Positions 28,196 to 38,948 of a stretch of DNA of 64,000 bases are shown here, piece after piece; the stretch's first letter is position 1, and each line of letters begins with the position of its first letter. The notes beneath the pieces were generated by a model. That model had not been told where the DNA came from. It saw nothing but the letters and a program-made list of their open reading frames with translations, and ran no database searches. Source of the DNA: Butyriboletus loyo (Eukaryota; Basidiomycota; Agaricomycetes; Boletales; Boletaceae); contig JBBPSI010000002.1 of assembly GCA_038093515.1 (NCBI GenBank), positions 124,001-188,000 on the forward strand, in the 5' to 3' direction. The position numbers and the translations under genes were made by a program.

Positions 28196-28864
28196 TCACT
28201 TCTGCGGATCCACCCACACAGGTTTTGCAGCTTCTGGATCCCTTGCCTGGATGCGGCGCACATTACTCTTGTCGAACGACCGAAGAAGGATAGACGACTT
28301 GCCTGAGCCTCGATCTGCTGCTCAAGGACCCGTTCTTGAGCCATGCGGGCAGCTCGATTTGCGTCTACTTTCCGCCTGAGATCAGGAGCCAAGGCCTGTG
28401 TGCGAGCATCAGTAACACAGCCCTCATACACGCCCACCGATCCCCAAAGGTCTAGCTGGCATGGGAAAGGGTCCAAAAGGAGCGTCTACTCACGGCGTAT
28501 GTTTGTTCGGGAGTTGGCACGGTAGCTGCGAAAAATGGAACAAGGGCAAGTCCAAAACATTGACCATAATAAGAGTCAGCAAAGGCCTGGATGAGGTCCG
28601 GGTGGACGAACCCTGCATAACGAAATATCCCATGCCCATTACTTTGCGTTGGATGTGGTCATTTGTGAGCAACGTGCACGGGAAGGCGAGTAAGTAGCAC
28701 GAAATTAGTGTTCGCAATGGCAGCAGGGCTGAACGGACGCACGACCACCTGCAAGCAGCGTCAACCTGAACCACGGAAAACTCATTTTTGAACCCAAGAG
28801 TGCACGGTGGGATGTTGGTGTGAAGCGTGCGACGCTCAGAGTTTACTCACGTCAACGAAATCAT
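28196..28864 (-). CDS. small membrane protein of unknown function
   Basis: Function not recognised. Splice sites give a coherent five-exon gene. ATGATTTCGTTGAC is followed by a GTGAGT intron. Exon 2 encodes two hydrophobic stretches (SALLPLRTLISCYLLAF) and NDHIQRK. A 56-nt intron starting GTAATG leads to AFADSYYGQCFGLALVPFFAA...PTPEQTYA, which adds another hydrophobic stretch. After a GTGAGT intron comes a basic helical part, ALAPDLRRKVDANRAARMAQ. The last junction appears to use a GC donor (28302-28247) and gives ARDPEAAKPVWVDPQK with TGA at 28196-28198. The product is about 130 residues. Its size, hydrophobic segments and basic amphipathic tail suggest an ER or mitochondrial membrane protein, which is inference. 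Confidence 0.55.
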
Positions 28865-29047
28865 GCTATGCAGTCGATTAACGTGAGTGTACATACAAAG
28901 TACATACTAATCAATCCCTGCAAATTACGAGCGGTCGTAAGTTATCGGGGCAAATTCCCCATGCAGCGGGTCTAGTACGGATGAATATTGTGGGGGCGAG
29001 TTATAACTTAGGTGCAAGGTTACACGGACGGAAGCTAACCGGAAAGG

Positions 29048-31128
29048 TCATCCTTCCGCATGCAGATACGTCGGTATGGAGGGTTGCTCCACGCTGGCTT
29101 TCCTGCGTTGAGATAAGAAGCCCAACATGTCTGCACTGCTCCTCCGACTCGCAGATTCTATGCGCGCAAGTTCCTGCTCCCACGCTTGCACGTCCCCTAG
29201 GTTCGCCCTCTCGAATAAAAGACTCCCGTGCGAGTGATGTTGCGAGGTCTCGGCAGTCAAGTTCCCGCCAGAGCCCATGGTGGACCTTGAACCCAAACTT
29301 GAAGGATCGACGGATCGTTGGCGAAACAAACTGTGAGAGCTCGGGCAAGATTTCGGAAAACGTGTGGGATGAGCAGTTTCCGGTCGCGGAGGAATTGCAA
29401 GTCGGTTGCTTTGATTTTGAAAGTTCTCTCGCGTGTCAAGTGTATCCGGCCAGTCTCGAGGTCCCGCAGATGTATGGGGCCGCCTCGCAACTTTGGGCGC
29501 GCCGCTGTTCCCCCCTGGATAAGGTGATGAAGCAGTCGAAATCTTGTGACTGTGTGCAGCAGGAAAAGGCGATCTCGCGAGGGGGGGTATAGTGTCTGGC
29601 TCCTCCGAAACAGGGGTCTGACGAGGACTATGCGGGGGCGACGGGAGTTGTTCGGTGTGGTGGTTGCGCTTGAAGCGCCGAGGAGACTTTGATTTCGAGC
29701 GTCCCGAAGTTGTGTTCGCCCAGTCGCTGTACCGGGAAGATGCAAGCTGCCTTTGTACGTCATTTGTAAGTACTATGGTAAGTTCCTTGTCTTCAAGTTC
29801 TACAGTTTCCGCAGAACTTGCCAAAGAAGAAACGATCAACTAAGTGTTGCTCAGTGTGGGTGGTGATGATAAAAGGAGCGATAACCTTCACCTTGACACA
29901 AAGAAAAAACTTGACACTCGCCAGGCCTGTTTGGACAGACTCCCCAACTGCCCATCGGCTATTGGATTTGGTATCTGGCCACGAAAACGCGAGATTATGC
30001 CGCCACACTCCAGAAGAGTCTCTGGAGAAGTGGCCCGCTGATTCAGTATGTGCAAATATGTGGGTGGTCCCGCGGCTACTAGAGGGAAGTGACACAGGCA
30101 CGTCTGTGCTGCATTCAAGGTGCTGCAACAGCGGTTGTGAGGAATCACCAGAATATACGGATAACGAAGACGCAGGATGAGGCAAGTCTCGTGATGAAGA
30201 ATTGTTACTCTTGGGGTATGCCGATGGATTACTATCTTGGTCGTGATCAAAGGGAGTTGGGTGATTTGGGGATGAACACGACGAGAATCGGTAAGGACCG
30301 GACGAGTCGGGAGGGCTAAACCGTAAATCACTGAAATGTATTCTGCGCTCGACGAAAGCGGACGCGCTGCGAATTGACACAGAGGATTCAAGGGGCTGTA
30401 CAATGAGCTGTACGGAGACAATATCAAGCGGACCAATTGGGTTGGATGGTACGAGTATACAATAACGCAAGGGTGGTCCTCGAGATTTAGACCTTGACAT
30501 AGTCATGTATGACAAAGAGGAAGGTGTCAAGGGTGTTGGGGGAGAGAGATTGACTGGCACATCATAGCGTACGATGGGTAACTCGAAGTGTTTAATTTGA
30601 CGGGAGCCGACAGCTGAGATGGGTGTATGATTTAGGACTGGTGACTGGTCAGAACAGGGAGGGAGATATTTGTGATGTGATGTACTCGCCTGCCTCGAGA
30701 CGCCAAAATATCTTATACTCTTGGAAGTAGAGTGCGGTGCTGGGCGCAGCGATATGGGAAGGGATGGAGAACCGAAATGGGTATTCGGAATCCCCGACGT
30801 CGAACCACTCCTGAGTGTCCGGCTTCTGCCAAAGGGTGACCGAGTACTCGTAAAGGACATTTGTTTGGACCGAGCCCAAACGACTGTGGCGCGACTCATA
30901 ACAGCGGACAGCGACGATGATGTCCTTGGCAAGGATGGGTTTGCCGTCTTGCTCGATCTGTGTGCGCACGACTGGGAAGTGGGATGTGAGTGGGATGTGG
31001 TGAAAGGGAGGGAGAGATGAATACGCACGACCCTCGAATCGGAGCGGCGTTAAGCCAAGGTAGCCTTGGTAGGGGAAGTAGCGGATGCCTTGATTGCCTT
31101 TTGGGGAGACAAGTGAGAGCTTGACCAT
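29048..31128 (-). CDS. arrestin-like protein
   Basis: Fungal arrestin-related proteins act as adaptors that bring ubiquitin ligases to membrane cargo. The N-terminal arrestin fold starts MVKLSLVSPKGNQG and contains VVRTQIEQDGKPILAKDIIV, LYEYSVTLW and YPFRFSIPSH. After an intron near 30680-30640 comes a second beta-rich part with FELPIVRYDVPV and LRYCILVPSNPIGPLDIV, followed by a Ser/Pro-rich insert (30300-30000). Then comes APFIITTHTEQHLV, an intron near 29810, and VELEDKELTIVLTNDV, which closes the arrestin C-domain. A long Ser/Pro/Arg-rich tail ends the protein (about 29750-29048). No PPxY motif was seen in the parts read, so ligase recruitment is unproven. It is divergent from the transporter gene. 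Confidence 0.78.
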
Positions 31129-31382
31129 GGGCTTTGGTGTTGTCGTCGTTCCGGGCGGTGGTGAGGGTGCGGGGACGACGAGGAGAAGGACGCGGGGTGG
31201 TGCAGAGACGGACAGAGCGAGAGGGAAAAGAAGCAGTCGAGATAAATAACGACGACAAGTCTGAGACGCCCAAAACGGAAGTCGACGAGAAGCCGAGTAG
31301 ACCCAGCCAGATCTCAGATCTAATTATGTAACCCCTCCCCAGATGGGCTCCACTTCTCGGTGAAAAAACTATCTCACACCCG

Positions 31383-31405
31383 TCACGTGAATTGTCACAT
31401 GTGAC
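31383..31405. promoter_or_regulatory. paired palindromes, E-box type
   Basis: In the 333-bp divergent spacer between the arrestin-like and SLC35F6-like genes, TCACGTGA (31383-31390) is followed after three bases by GTCACATGTGAC (31394-31405), both perfect palindromes. CACGTG and CACATG-type cores are classic bHLH targets. The centre-to-centre spacing is 13 bp, close to one helical turn plus. Confidence 0.5.
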
Positions 31406-31461
31406 ACTCCTCTCTCCAAGCTTGGTGTGACACCTCTCCTCCTCCCTCCTCGTCTAACGCC

Positions 31462-33370
31462 ATGCCTCGCGACTCGCTCTACGTTCCGTTCCTCATTGCC
31501 GGGATGATCATCACCGTACGCTTTTCATCTCCTCCTCCTCCTCCTCCTCCTCCTTACACGCCTCTAGGGCTCCAGCAACACTCTCTGGAGCAAATGGCAG
31601 GTCAGCTTGCTCTACCAGCTCCTCCTTGCGCCGCTTCATTTCCCTGTCAGGACATGCAATGTGTCGAGAATTGTGATGATCCAGACCCTCGCAACCACGT
31701 CCTATACGAACAGCCTGTTTGGCAGACGCTGCAAATGTTCCGTCCGTCCATCCCTTTTCATCGCCCCCCTTTCGCTAACGCTCCTTCTAGTCGGCGAAAT
31801 GCTTTGTCAGTTTTCTACCTTGCTGTATATGTCCTCGCTTCTCACCCGCTAGCTTCGCTTTTATCCTAGGCTTCCTTCCAGTTCTTTACACGTGGTTGGC
31901 CACGAAGCACAACGCTGCCCCTGTGTTTCTTCCTCCCGAATCAGATCAGGATGAACAACTCCAGGTTAAGCCCGCCGCTCCTTCTCCGGAGCTGCGAGGG
32001 TGGAAGTTACTCCTTTTATGGTTCCCTGCCGTTTGTGATCTCGCCGGTACCACGGTCCGTGGTTTCCTATTCCCTTTTCCCCCTCGTCTTCCATTACCAT
32101 CCCTCGAGTCTGATTAAAATCGTCCAACGCTAATGCCGTGACCTTGTCTTCTCGTGGGACAATCTACAGCTCATGAATGTCGGCCTTTTATACACACCCG
32201 TCTCCATCTATCAGATGACACGTGGTGCCCTTGTCCTTTTTGTCGGCACCCTTAGTGTGATCTTCCTCCGTCGTCGTCTTTGGTTATACCAGTTCGTTTC
32301 TATTACCTTCTTTTCACTCGTTTCCCTAACTCGCCCTAGATGGATTTCTCTCCTTACCGTAATGGCCGGCGTGTCACTCGTCGGTTACAGTGGCTCTCTC
32401 ATCAAGGACACGGCCAAGGATGCAGCCAATTTGATAATTGCTCGAGCTACCGGCACCGCATCGGACCCTAGGGACCAAGTTGATGTGGCCATGGCTCTCG
32501 TTGGTATGGCCAACAATTCCGTTTGACATGTTTTGCTTGATGCGATTCTTGTTCAGGCGTGTTCTTCATTTTGTTTGCCCAGATCTTGTAAGGCCTATTC
32601 ATTATTCCAGTTGTTCATTCGTTTAGCATGGTCTCTTGCAGCACGGCAACCCAGTTCGTGGTCGAAGAGAAGATCATGGCCCGCTGGAGCGTTGCTCCTC
32701 TTGTCGCGGTAGGATTCGAAGGCTTGTTTGGTGCCCTGACAATTCTGTTGCTCATGCCGTTCATGGCGCAATTATCCACGTCTTCTCGTTCTCCCTTTTT
32801 TGACCTTCCAAGAGGTTGGTATCAGATGATCAATACTCCGAGTGTCCTTTGGTCTGGTATTGCGATCGCTTTCAGTATCTCTTTGTTCAACTACTTTGGC
32901 CTAAGCGTCACTAGACATGTAAGCGCTACATCTAGGAGCTTGACCGATACCTGCAGAACCCTCTCTATCTGGTTGATCAGTCTTGCGCTGGGCTGGGAGC
33001 AGCTTTTGTTCCCCGTATCACTCTTGCAGGTGCTTGGTTTCTCTCTATTGGTGTAAGTGATTGACTACTCGCTGAACATTTAGAGTACTCACTGTCCTGA
33101 TCAGTTATGGAACGGTGCGTCGGTAACCCGTCGCTGCCATGCCGGCGGCTCACTGTAAACTTGTAGTTCTTGTTCAACAACTTGGTTCAACCACCCTCTT
33201 TCCTCCGCGCACCACCTGTCTCTATCGCGCCAACGTTTAGAGCGGAGGAAACAGAAGCGCTCCTCGCTGCTTCGGCCCTAGATGAATCGGCAACTCTGCC
33301 CGCGGACCTCGGCCAGAGTGGTTTTGATGTTCTCCCGGCGGGTGACCACGTCAGAACGGCAGAGGACTGA
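31462..33370 (+). CDS. SLC35F6-like membrane transporter (drug/metabolite transporter fold)
   Basis: Human SLC35F6 is a lysosomal/mitochondrial membrane protein with ten helices; the substrate is unclear. The start is MPRDSLYVPFLIAGMIIT, the first helix. A (CTC)n tract lies in the first intron (31529-31554). Later exons encode GSSNTLWSKWQ, FVGEMLC, LLLWFPAVCDLAGTTLMNVGL, YQMTRGALVLFVGTLSVIFL (the EamA-type signature with MTRG), ISLLTVMAGVSLVGYSG, ATQFVVEEKIM, WSGIAIAFSISLFNYFGLSV, SRSLTDTCRT and LLFPVSLLQVLGFSLLVYGT. A cytosolic acidic tail ends in HVRTAED. About nine short introns are present. The match to the F6 subfamily rests on the TQFVVEEK and RSLTDTCRT blocks. Confidence 0.87.
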
Positions 33371-34105
33371 GGATGACATCGGATGTTAATTGCACAGCTA
33401 CATAGAATTCTCGCCCCCAGAATAACGTGACATAGACATGCAGTTACCGCATGGCAACCGAACCTTTTGTTGCGTTTAACATGGCATCTTCCAGCCTGGC
33501 GTATGTCAATTGTCAAATCGCTTTTAAGTTGATACACCGAGATGCATTCGTAAACAATGCAGCAGAACACCATGCGGAGATGGCCCAACAGCATCAGCGA
33601 TTGTATTTATAGGGTTAATGTGCACTGGGACAAGCGAGGATGCACGCGTATATTATGAACTTCTCATGAATCCCATCGGCGGAGAACCTCGGGCTTAGTT
33701 CTGAATCCGCAGTCAAGAACACGCTCGCTTCGGGCAATGTGTGAGGGTTACCATTCGGGAAGCCTATCGATGGTCCATGACACCTTGGACAGCGTTAGTG
33801 CTACTACGGCTACTCGAAGGAGCATGTTTCAGGTAACAGCTTTAAGTTGGCACTAATTCGGCGGTCTAATTTTCCCCTCTTCTAGATCCCCGCAGTTCGC
33901 CAGCGAGACAGGACCGACTAAACGGAAAGGGCAACTCAGCGATAGAAGAAATGGAGTGCTGGATCGGGTGACCCCATGGATATGTTCTAGGTCTCCTCCA
34001 CACCAGCCGAAGTGGGAATTAGCGGCGGTAATGATTCCGATCTGTTCGCATTCGATGGTGTGAATACAGCGTTTCGCATCTACATTTCTTCCAGCCGCCC
34101 CGGCG
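33371..34105. other. 735-bp convergent spacer with a possible small spliced ORF
   Basis: Lies between the ends of the SLC35F6-like gene (+) and SHQ1 (-). It contains a good-looking intron (GTAACA...CTAAT...TTCTAG, 33833-33885). Joining its flanks makes a 43-codon plus-strand frame from ATG 33737 to TAA 33921. No homology is recognised. It could be the end of a long 3' UTR or a non-coding transcript. Confidence 0.3.
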
Positions 34106-35756
34106 TCACTCTGTCGATTCGTCGTCACTGTCACTAGTTCGGCAGTTCGCGAACCGCGTCGCTTCTTCTAGTTGTTCAAGCTCCCATCCAATAGCACATT
34201 TCGGTACCTGCAATGTGGCCAGCTTGGCGGCCAGCCCTTGAAGCACGTTGTCACTAAAGATGCCGTCGAGATTCAAGTTGGACATGTGGCATGAACTGGG
34301 TCATCCTTACCTTGCACAACTCTGAATCCACACACAGAAATCGTCCAGCCAGATTCTGCTGTAAACATAGTAGACCTCGTGGTGATCCAAGATTCGTTTC
34401 ATCTCTAAGAAGGATCTCGCCACCATTCTTTTACCTTGTGCCATGTAAGAAGCGGTGTCTCTTCGGCATGCCTCTGACAGCTGAAACGAGCGATATAGAG
34501 GAAAGGCAAGACTACGCCTGTATGAAGCTGCCAAGATCGATATCAGTTCTTCATCAGTGAATAGTAACTGAGAGGTTCCTCTGATGTCCGATGTCGCGGA
34601 CCTATATGGAGGTGGGTCGAGCGCCGAGAATGCTGGCACTAGTGAACAGATTGTCCAGGCGCTCTCGGGTGTTGGGTCGTGCATCGTAGTTCGTTTATCG
34701 TAGGCATAAGCGAAGAGGAGGGTGATTAATGTCAGGTAGAGGTTTTGTTCTTGAATACCATCTATTATATCTGGAAGCAGTTGGAATTCGCCCAATCATC
34801 AGTTCATGAAAGCACGACACCTACACTCCTTGCGCGGAAGACGCAGCATTTCCATTTTCTCCTGTTCCGTATACACGACCTCCGAGCTACTCGCAGGGTC
34901 TTTCCAAGCAATAAGTTCTTGAACGTATTCGTCGTCAGTGTAATCCGCCCTGTATATCTGTAGGGTTTGGCTTAGCATTCAGAAACTGTAAATCAACAAA
35001 CATATAATGTTCTTCGTCCCACTTTGCATTTTCATGCGTGATTCGAAGGTTCCGTCTGTCATCAAGATCACAGCTTTCTACATTGGGGCCCAACTCGTTG
35101 ATCTCGTTCTCTGTGTGGGCAACGTGCATGAAATATCCGGTGTACTTGTTCAGAAAACCATAATATCCCGTGGGTGAATGGAGCCCTTCTGGAACTGTCT
35201 GGGCCACCCGCCAGTCGTTTTCTGCAGCTAAATAAGAGCGGTTAGTTGGAACTTGGAACATTCAGTTGATCCGTGCCACCTCTCAGAAATTCATCGTTAT
35301 CTTCCAGTGTCAACCGTGTTGCTCGGCGGGACAATTCGCCAACACAGTCTTCTCCCGATGGGGAGTCAAGAACCTCTATTGATGGCGCAGATGGAGGCTG
35401 TGACGATCGAGGGGCCAATAACTTGGCCAATAAATCCAGGTCCGAAAATGTTTGCCCTTTAACAGCCTTGGTCAAAGTGATGGTCAAGTACCCTGTACTC
35501 GGATCATAAAGTGCAGTCGAGCCGTCATCTTCAACCACCGCATGAGGAAAGTGCAGACGAAGAAAATAAGGGTTGATGTGGACAGTCAACAACGTATCGT
35601 CGACATTTATTTCAACGTCGGACGCCTGGAGAGAAGACACGATTATGTAGCGACACCGCGATGCCATCATCCATAACTTACCCGGACCGAGGGGCAATGC
35701 ATTGATACGATGACAGTATCGTCAGTCTGGTCACAAGAGAACCTTGGTGTGATCAT
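34106..35756 (-). CDS. SHQ1: H/ACA snoRNP assembly factor SHQ1
   Basis: Chaperone that holds newly made dyskerin/Cbf5 before H/ACA RNP assembly. Exon 1 (35756 on) encodes MITPRFSCDQTDDTVIVSM, followed by a GTAAGT intron and the CS domain ASDVEINVDDTLLTVHINPY...LRLHFPHAV...YLTITLTKAVKGQTF. The SHQ1-specific domain follows: YYGFLNKYTGYFMH (near 35180), EVVYTEQEKMEMLRLPRKEY (34900-34830), LLFAYAYDKRTT...PTPESAWTICSLV (near 34700), DEELISILAASYRRSLAFPLYRSF and SRIWLDDFCVWIQ. The last exon ends in an acidic DSDDESTE with TGA at 34106-34108. It is divergent from TRP2. Confidence 0.92.
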
Positions 35757-36041
35757 CACCGGGCTGCGAAGAGATGCGTCCGTGAGCACAGGCACTCGAC
35801 TGGCCTGGCTTCAATGTTGAGTTGCCGATGGCGCGTAAGAGCTGCGGCGATCAAACCATGGTGAGCGGGGGGGGGCAATGGGACGCCTTCGTGATGCTTG
35901 CCTGTGCTGTCTGGCCCTGCGGCGATGCGGACGTAGAAGGCTGCGAGAACGATGTTACATACGTGGACATTTACATTTGTCTCCTACATAAGCAGCCTTA
36001 TCCTCTACACTTCCTCTTCGTCCCTCGAAAGACATACGTCG

Positions 36042-37828
36042 ATGGATCTGCAGGTGAGTTGGATCGGACACCGCATCGTCAACGCTCTCAGCTCTGTCGC
36101 TTGTTCATCTAGAAGCTGAATGCGTATCCGCCCCTCGCCACGGTGGAGCAGCTCATCATTCGGGAGAAACGGGGAAACTGTATACCAATCTTCATTCAGC
36201 TTCCTGCAGATCTCATCACGCCATGCATGGCATATCTCCGTATTGCAAAAGATTCAAAATACAGCTTTCTCCTCGAATCTGTGATCGCCGGAGAGAACAT
36301 TGCTAGATACAGTTTCGTTGGCGCAGGTGCGTTGCATCTCTCAGAGTGTGTGGAAAGACGAACTCGACCTTCTTGCAGATCCAATCAAGGCCATCAGGAC
36401 TGGTCCCAACGAAGAGATCACAGGGGATCCCATGGTGGCACTCCAGAAGGAACTTTCAGCATACCAATACATCAAAGTCCCCGAAATCTCGACCTTCACT
36501 GGTGGCGCTATAGGCTATGTTTCGTATGACTGCATCCAATATTTCGAACCAAAAACTGCTCGGGAGCTGCGGGACCCCCTTGGTATCCCAGATTCCGCAT
36601 TCATGATAGCGGACACACTTCTTATATTTGACCATCTTTTCCAAACACTCAAGGTCGTCTCGCACGTATTCTATCCGAGGGATGCAGGGACAGCAAATTT
36701 GTCTTTCGTGTATCAAACTGCACAGTCTAAAGTAAGGCGACTTGCCAAAGCTCTTCTGTCACCCACCATCCCAGAAGTTCCTCAAGCTCCAATCCGACTC
36801 GGAAACGAGGCTGTCTCAAACGTCGGCAAAAAAGGTTACGAAGGGTTTGTAACCCGACTAAAAGATCACATTGTCGCGGGTGACATCATCCAGGCCGTCC
36901 CGTCGCAAAGACTTGCACGTCCGACAGATCTTCACCCCTTCAACGCGTACCGGCACCTCCGCCGGGTAAACCCGAGTCCGTACATGTTTTATTTAGACTG
37001 TGGAGACCTGCAGCTTGTTGGTGCTAGCCCGGAGACACTCTGCAAAGTGGAGGCCAACAAGGTATACAATCATGCTATTGCAGGTACCACGAAAAGAGGC
37101 CAAACATTCGATGGTTTGTACCTTTGGTCCTCGTTTGGTCACGTTTGAATCTATGCAGTATAGAGGACAAGTTACTGGCGGAGCAACTATCTGCATCTGA
37201 GAAAGACAAAGCAGAACATATCATGCTTGTCGATCTCGCACGAAACGATGTCAATCGTGTATGCAAACCGGAGACCGTCAAGGTCGACCACCTCATGCAG
37301 GTTCAGAAATTTAGTCACGTTATTCATCTGACCTCACAAGTGTCTGGATTATTGCGGGACGGCCTGACGAGGTGAGCGACTAATGTCCGGCGAGGAAATG
37401 GTAACGGGGCTTAGAGAAACGACACAGATTCGATGCTTTTCGCTCCATTTTCCCTGCAGGCACTGTTTCTGGTGCACCCAAGATCAAGGCGATCGAGATT
37501 ATATCTGGTTTGGAACAGGAAAAACGTGGTGTCTATGCCGGAGCTGTGGGTCGATTCGATTTTGCAGATGATGCCATGGACACCTGCATTGCTATCCGGA
37601 CGATGACATTCAAAAATGGCATTGCGTACCTCCAGGCCGGGGGTGGCATTGTATTCGACAGTGTGGAGGAAGACGAGTACATCGAAACCATTAACAAACT
37701 GGGTGGAAATATCAGGGCGCTAACTGCAGCGGAACGTAAGTCCGACAGTGTTTTTGCTTGGTTGCATGCTAATGAACAGCTTAGAGTATTGGTTCGATGT
37801 GCAAGCAGAGCAGACGAGATCTAGATAG
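36042..37828 (+). CDS. TRP2: anthranilate synthase component I
   Basis: Catalyses chorismate plus ammonia or glutamine amide to anthranilate, the first step of tryptophan synthesis. Exon 1 is just MDLQ (36042-36053) before a GTGAGT intron. N-terminal [20 protein letters not shown] contains the LLES motif of the tryptophan feedback site, apparently normal. Then come [47 protein letters not shown], the chorismate-binding [55 protein letters not shown] and [12 protein letters not shown]. The last short exon gives [14 protein letters not shown]. The glutamine amidotransferase part is not fused and should be encoded elsewhere. The stop is 28 bp from the convergent uS2m gene. Confidence 0.95.
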
Positions 37829-37856
37829 CGTATGACACGAGTGGTACAGGGCCATA

Positions 37857-38798
37857 TCATGCTTGTGGACTTGAGAGTTTTTCCAAGATCATCGTCCGGT
37901 CTCTTTGACGCTCCTTCTCCTTCCCCTCCCCCTGCCGAGCGAGAATACCTTCTCTCCCGGCGATGCTAAGCACTCCGGATATTAATTGAGCAGTGCGTGG
38001 GCTTTCGTCGTTGGCCGGAATGGGGTACATAACGATACGGGGATCGACGTTGGAATCCACGACGCCAACAGTCGGAATGTGCTGTATAGCACATTCACGT
38101 ATCGCATTCATATTAGCCGTTGGGTTGAGGAAAATGACGAGGTCGGGGGTAATGAGATACTTTTGACTTCCGGATGGGAAAAGCTGCCTTCTGTTCGTGA
38201 GGATTCCAGGTAGCCATCGCTCCCCGATGTGATATCCTTGATCTTCTAGCTTGCTCGCTGCGTTACGGACAATTTCTCTGAGGTCTGGACGTGTGCCGAC
38301 GAAGAGTATGGTGCCCCCACGCTGGGCTATCGCTCTGACAACGCTAGCTGCTCGCCGTAAAAGCGGGACAGTGTGGTCTAAGTCAATGATAGTGAGGCTA
38401 GCACGGACTCCAAAGGCATATGGTAAGAAGTGTGGGTTCATGAGTGATTTTGAATGGCCGAGGTGCGCGCCGGCGGCAATGAGTGCGGATACAGTGACAT
38501 GCGAAGGACCGACTGCGCGGGTATATGCGTGATGAGGTTGGTAGGTGCTTTCCCGTGTCTGGGTCGAGCCATGCGCGCTGAACAAGTCGACTGCAGTAAG
38601 AGCTAAGCCTCAGCAACGAGCAGCAGAAGAAACGTGCGTACAGAGAAGCTTGAACCGGGCTCTGTTCTCCTGCATGAGTCGCCAGTCATCCTGAGACTGC
38701 AAGGTCATTTCACTTCCAGGAGCGGTGTACATCGTCCTGATGAGTTTCGGTAAACATTTCGTCGCCGTGAGCGACGGTCTCAACGCTCGACTTGCCAT
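37857..38798 (-). CDS. mitochondrial ribosomal protein uS2m
   Basis: Component of the mitochondrial small subunit (yeast Mrp4). The N-terminus MASRALRPSLTATKCLPKLIRT is Arg/Ser/Thr-rich without acids, as in a mitochondrial presequence. After one intron near 38640-38590 the uS2 fold is clear: LIAAGAHLGHSKSLMNPHFLP, the IIDLDHTVPLLRRA block, ILFVGTRPDLREIV, ERWLPGILTNRRQ, DLVIFLNPTANMNAI and IPTVGVVDSNVDPRIVMYPIP. The C-terminus is a charged helix, GEGKEKERQRDR. It shares a 150-bp divergent spacer with the ribosome-associated Hsp70 gene. Confidence 0.92.
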
Positions 38799-38948
38799 GG
38801 TCAGCGAGGTGTGGGCCAGTGGCGGTGCAATAATTTTCTACGATGGATGAGCTTACCTCAGCGCTATCGATTTTTTTTGCTGGCTCTGCTCTTCCCTGCC
38901 CTCCACCACGACACTCTCCCTTACTCCAAAAAACTAAAAACTAAAAAA
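38799..38948. promoter_or_regulatory. divergent promoter, uS2m / Ssb-type Hsp70
   Basis: 150 bp separates the two ATGs. The plus-strand side ends in a pyrimidine-rich block (38866-38932) and an A-rich leader directly before the Hsp70 ATG (ACTAAAAAAATGG), typical of highly expressed fungal genes. No canonical heat-shock element array (inverted GAA triplets) was seen, fitting an Ssb-type gene that is not heat-induced. Confidence 0.45.

Noticed and set aside
29257..29763. Alternative 168-residue minus-strand frame
   Set aside because: It is an out-of-frame shadow of the Ser/Pro/Arg-rich arrestin tail.
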